Source: Lineus longissimus (Eukaryota > Nemertea > Pilidiophora > Heteronemertea > Lineidae). From it: 64,000 nt of DNA. The notes under the pieces were generated by a model, which saw nothing but the letters and a program-made list of their open reading frames with translations, had not been told where the DNA came from and made no database searches. This document shows, piece by piece, positions 52,701 through 58,700 of the stretch (its first letter is position 1; every line of letters starts with the position of its first letter). The stretch is from positions 3,222,001 to 3,286,000 of the forward strand of contig NC_088312.1 of NCBI RefSeq assembly GCF_910592395.1, given 5' to 3'. The position numbers and the translations under genes are program-made.

Positions 52701-55700
52701 CCACGGTTGGCAAGTGGTCATGGATGTCTTTCTGAAGCTCCTGATCAATATATATTGTATGTCTTAAATAGGTTTTCAAAATGATGACTCATATTACATC
52801 TAAGGAGATTATCTGTTTAATGGGCAATCAATATTTGGCAAATTTTCTCTAACAGATTCTTGGGTTGCTCTTCTTAGCCAAAGTCATAACTGATACAGTA
52901 ATGACCAATCAAATTTGCACCAAGCCCTAAAGCAAAAACTTCAGAAGATCAAACACAGAAGAAGTGTTGTTAAATACCTCATAATGCTGATAATGGTCCT
53001 CAAGAATATCAAGCTCATTCACACAGAATCTCTCTGACTCTAAGAATGCCTCAATATCCTCTAACCACTTGAGGAAGGCTTGCATGGCATCTAGGAAGGC
53101 TTTGGGCGGACTCTGATCCTGGGCATTTAGGATGGCTTGTTGGCGTTCACCTGAGAATGGAAGAGAAGTTGATGAAGAGTTGTATCCATATTGTCTGTTC
53201 ATAGTTGTCTGGTTAAATTTAATCTGATAAGCCTCCTGACCATCAACCAAAAGGAGCAGATAGACTGGTTTACTCCATTAAAACCAATTTTTGACACGAA
53301 CAGGAAAACATCAGGAAAACATTGACCCAATTTGATTCAAGACAGAAATTTATTGAAAGAGGTTACAACACATTTATATCATCTGAAAGCTAACACAGAG
53401 AAGTGAAAACAATCACACCACACCATTACCAAAGATGCCTTTCAGAATATCAATCTGCTCAAAAATGACCTCAAATGTACATGTAGAACTTTAAAATGAG
53501 AGGGGAAAGTCAAAGTTGAAAGCATAGCACATCATAACTATCGGCATGTGAAGTGGCCAGAAGCAAAAGTGAAAGGTGTGTGTTTATCTATGGCAGCTAC
53601 GGTGTTAAAAGAAAGGGCTGGGTGTGGACAACAATAATGGGCCAGGACAGTGACGCCTGCTTCAACACTTGGCTTTGACATTTCTGATGTTTTGATGAGA
53701 CCCATGGCCCTTTGTTGAGGGGTTTTACCTCAAACGTTCAACCGGATAAAAACCCTGTCTCATACAGCACAGTCACAGTCAACCAAATAAGGTATTCATA
53801 CACTATGGAACTAATGCCAGATGGTCCACAGCAAAATATGTTATCATTCTAACACATTTTTTCCATGCCAGCCACATCTAAATCTAGAATGATCAGATCA
53901 TGAGGTCCACTTCAGCACTCTCTGCAGTATAGCAAGGATGCATTTCTGAGCACAAGCTATTGCAACATCCAGAATCAGACAATTGACACCAGATCATGGA
54001 ATTTGTGTCTGAATCAAAGTGATGGTGAAGCAGACATCACTGTGCGAGGCTGTTACAGGGAGAGGTTAGTGCTTACTACCTGGCAATTTGGTTAAATCCT
54101 CAATAGGGGTAGGCACTAATAGACAGGACAGACACACAAGGTTACAGGATTAGGTAAACAATTGACAAATATTTGCCATTCTGCAAACTTTAGAAAGTAT
54201 GATACATATAATTTTGATACTGATATATATTTAAGCATTAACATCTACGAAAATTTGTGTTGGTACAAAATTTTTAAGAAGAGCAACAGATTACAAAACT
54301 TTGAAATGAGGCTTTATCAAAAGTGTATGAAAGGGGTTAAAAGTTTGGGGGATACGGTATTAAAGATTTCATTAGCAGTTTTTAGTTGTTACAAAGTAAG
54401 GGTTAGACAGCTATAGAGGCCTTTAATGTCTTAAAGCACTTCTATCCCTGCGATTAAAAAGTTGATCTTTTGTTGTCTTTTACCTATTTTATTGAAGATT
54501 GTTTCCCACTTGTGATTAAACTCCTCGAGGTCTCTCTGCAGCTTGACGGACACATCTGGAAGCTCGAGGATTTCTTTGATACGCTCATTCATACGTTCCA
54601 CTCTATCATCATAGGACTTCACGGCTTTTAACTTGACCTGTTGAATAATAAATGTTGAAAAATGATTTTAACAACACAGAGGAGCCAGTCATGCGGTTCC
54701 TGGTTCATCCCCCACTGTCAGCGTAAGACTCCAGGCAAGCATCTTTGCCTTACATGCCTTACTAAACGCTGGTGTACAAAGATATGTCAGAAATACTCTG
54801 GTTGGAGAGTTGACCGAGCAGCTCATCGGATGTCTGCTGAAAGGTACCAGGACAGACTGCGATTAAGGTGTGAATTTTGGCAAGTTTGATGGAGTCTGTA
54901 TCAGCTTCATCATTCACCTATGTCACCGCATTCAAACAAAAATTATCGGTCAGTTTCAGATTCAGTCTCACACTTCTGGCTTAGCAGATCCGACTGAGCC
55001 ATGTGACCCTCATCATCCAACTAATCAAATGTTTTCTCATCGGTACATGCAGCCAAGGTTAAAATACATGCTCAAATTCACTTACTTTGCATTGTTCAAG
55101 TTGTTTACTCATTTCAGTGGCTTCCTCAGCCACTTTCTCAGCAGTATTAACCCACTTCTCATAACCCGCCATGACCTCTTGCAGCGAGTTCAACTCTTCG
55201 TAGAAATGCTTTGTCTCCGCTTCTAATGTTATCCGTCGATGCGTGTCCTCGCAGAGCATGCTGACGTACGTCCACTTGTCCTCGAGATCATTGAATGCTC
55301 GCTCGATGGGTAAGCAGGACTCATCATCTAAAACAGTTGGAAATACTTGAGTTAAAAGTCTAAACAAATCGTCAGCGATGTAATCCACAAACGAGGCTTT
55401 GCTATACTGCATAATTTAGACATAAGTCACCTAAAATTCTAACTGCTATCGAACTTAACCTCAGGCAACACTGGCCCTACCTATCTTTGTAAATAAATGT
55501 GTCCAATTTGTATCTACACTATCAGTGTTCAAAATGAACTAAGAAAGATGAGAAGTAATGGTCTTTGACGCATCATGATACTCGCTACTCTACATGTTCA
55601 TGAATTATGATAACTGCAAACCATGCAGAATCTTAATCAAAAGGACGTTTTTGCTAAAAGGGTAAAACTGAAATGTTGGGGACCATGCAGTTACTGATTT

Positions 55701-58700
55701 TAAGATGATGGAAATTTCTAGACATTTTCTTTTTACATGAGCAGGGACAAAAAGTCAGACCCAGCCCAAAATATGCTGCTGAGAACCCCGAGACTAAAAA
55801 ATTATCATGCTTCTGATAACAGGGCAATCAAATCTCTCAGATGAATACAAAATCCCTCCGCTAAAACACCTAAAGAATCATGGAAACGTTGAGATAATCA
55901 AATCCAACCCAAAAAAACCAGATGAAAATAGCTGTTGAGAATGTTGTTAATGACTAATGGTTCAAGTGACTGGCTGTAATGTATACTGACCTTCACGACC
56001 TGAGTCACCAGAAGAAGAGGGGCAAAGTTAATCATGTTAATATGATATTGTGATGGCCGTCAGAACATTAACGATTTCTAAGATTAGCCTTTCTAATTTC
56101 TATCATGTCCAAGAAAATGTTTGTAGTAAGAAATACCAGTTGACAAAAGCACTAAACAACAAGGCTAAAGACCCATAAGACTAGAACTTCTCCAACAGCT
56201 AGAGTGATACCGACCCACCTGTTAACCTCATGATACCTGCGAAAACGTTGAGTTTCCACAACAGTATTGAACATCTACCAGGTGTTTGATTGATTTTGAT
56301 AGGTGACAATCTCAGTTACTGTCTGTAACTGCAGAGTCAAAACCGGGATGGTGAATCACTACTACCTACAGGCAGACGGAGGTGTGTTCCAACTACCAGT
56401 GCCACCAGGGAGATCCGACGTTGCTCGCTACATCGATACTAAACATGCTCAATGCTACTCACTGCTTATTAACTGTTCTTTTAGGATCACCTCCATGTCA
56501 TGGATGTCTTGGTACATGCTGCGGTGACTGTTCAAATCCCTATCGATATCCTGGAAGGAGATGATTAGAAATGTCACAAAAATGACAAATATTGATAAAA
56601 TAGCCTCTTTTAAGATGAGTGTCTCTTGTGGTAGCTGAACTTGACCATGATTTCAACATCATGGTTGACGTGTGTCATCAGCAGGGTACCAAACATGTTG
56701 GCTATTTTGGGTTTTTTCATCACTCTTTACCTTGATTAGCACTAATTGCTCCTCTGATGTCAGCTGATCATGTGGATCGGGGGCCTCTGTCGTTAGCAGT
56801 TCCAAATTGGTCTCTGTCTTGTCCAACCACTGATGCATAGTTTTTACCATATTCTCAAAATCCCTCCGCTCGCACGATTCAATTCTCTGCCGTTTTGGAC
56901 TCATTGGACCGGTATCTAACAATTCCTCAACTGGACTACTCAGTGTTGAGAAATCAATATTGACTTGAGCAATCTAGAAGAAGGGAGAAGAAAATTTGAC
57001 TCAAAAGACATGACTCATTTCTTCACAACACTGAACTTGGTAAATGGTATCATGTTTTACTACTTCAGAATATTTCAGAAAACGTGCAGAACAATCAGCA
57101 GTGAAAACTTCCAAATCTGCATTTGAACTTTCTACCCACCTCTTTACTTTGGTGCTCCATCTGGTGTACCAAATTCTCCCACCTCTCCTGAAACTCCTCA
57201 AGTTGTGCGTTTATCTTCTTAACCACCATCTCATCTGCGCCAACTACATCAACTATTTCATGGCCCCGCTCGTTTAATTCATCAAACTTCTGCATCTGTT
57301 GGTCCATGTCTTCTTCTATCCGCTGTAAAAAAAGAAATATGAATTAACGTTTGAATTGGACTAAACTGACCACATGCATGTTTCACTCAAGGGAAGACCC
57401 ACAATTGCTACTTTGGTTGCCCGTACAGATTTACTGGATGAGGCATCAACATAAATTAGGATAAGAGAGTCAGTCCCATGAGAATAAAGTACATTCAAAG
57501 ACCTTTGGCTTAATCATTTTACATCACTGCACTTATATTCCCTCCTCCCCCAAATCAGACCACATTCCCACCTACCTTGAGCTTTTTCACTTGAGTCAGC
57601 ACCTCATTTGGCTCCATCAGATTAGCCTTCGTCATTTCCCCTAGCACCGTTTCCTTATCTTCCAACCAGTCACTGAACTTATTCTCACTGTCTATAAACA
57701 TGTTCCATTTCTGGTAGATTTCATTCAAGACTAGCCATCTTTCCTCAGTCCAGTGGCAGACGTCTGCCCACCGTTGACCCAGGCCCTCTAGCTGCTGCTC
57801 AAGGTCAACATATGCTGCAAGCAATGGAAGCAATCGTCATAGTGTGACTACACACAGCATTGAAACATGCTATCATGAAAGTTGCATTTACATTGTAACA
57901 GATACAAATCACGAACATTTCAGGGTTTACAGAAACTGAAATTCAAACACAGGAAACGTCACCACCACTTGATTTAGTTGTCTCATCTCACCTGTATCAC
58001 TGGCAGTCTCGTCCACAACAACAACCATATTCTGCAAACTGCTAACTTTTTCTTGCTGCTCTTCTAATTCTTCTTGCAGAGCCTGCAAAGTGGAAATTTA
58101 GAATTTTAAGAAAAAATCGTAATCGTTAACCACACAAAGCAAAAGAAACTGATTCCCTGGAATATATAAGATGAATTATGGGGGGAGAGGGGGGCTTACC
58201 TTATGTTCCTCAACTTGTTGCTTAACGACATCAACATCAGTCCCCACAGCCTCATGCTCCCCTATCTTGGCCTCCATCTTATTCAGCCAGGCATCCAGTT
58301 GGTCGAGCTGTTTCTGCTGGAGTTCCATCAGTAATTGCTGGAGCCTGCAAGTCCAAATTACAGTTTGAAAATGTCTAGCGACAAGTAAAAGGAATCTTAC
58401 AATGCTCTTGCAACCTGGAGGAAAAAAGAGGTAACCGGATCAGAGTGGGGCTATGAGACCTCATGAGCCTTGGTCTGGAAGTCCAGCATCTCAACCCCCC
58501 ACATCACTATGCTTCCACACTTACTTGGTTTGCCTCTCCATGGCCTTGACTCTGAGGTCCTCCCAACGAGAGTTGAGCAATGCGACTTGGACTTTTATAT
58601 CAGACTCTTCATCTTCTGTGACCTTAAGATCTAATATGAGTGTGTGGCCTTCTTGGAGGACACCCGCAACTACCTGCTGGTGTTTCGTGAGTTCCATCAT

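Noticed and set aside
54870-55226. 118-codon plus frame
   Set aside because: Partly antisense to dystrophin exon 11, the rest intronic; no independent support.
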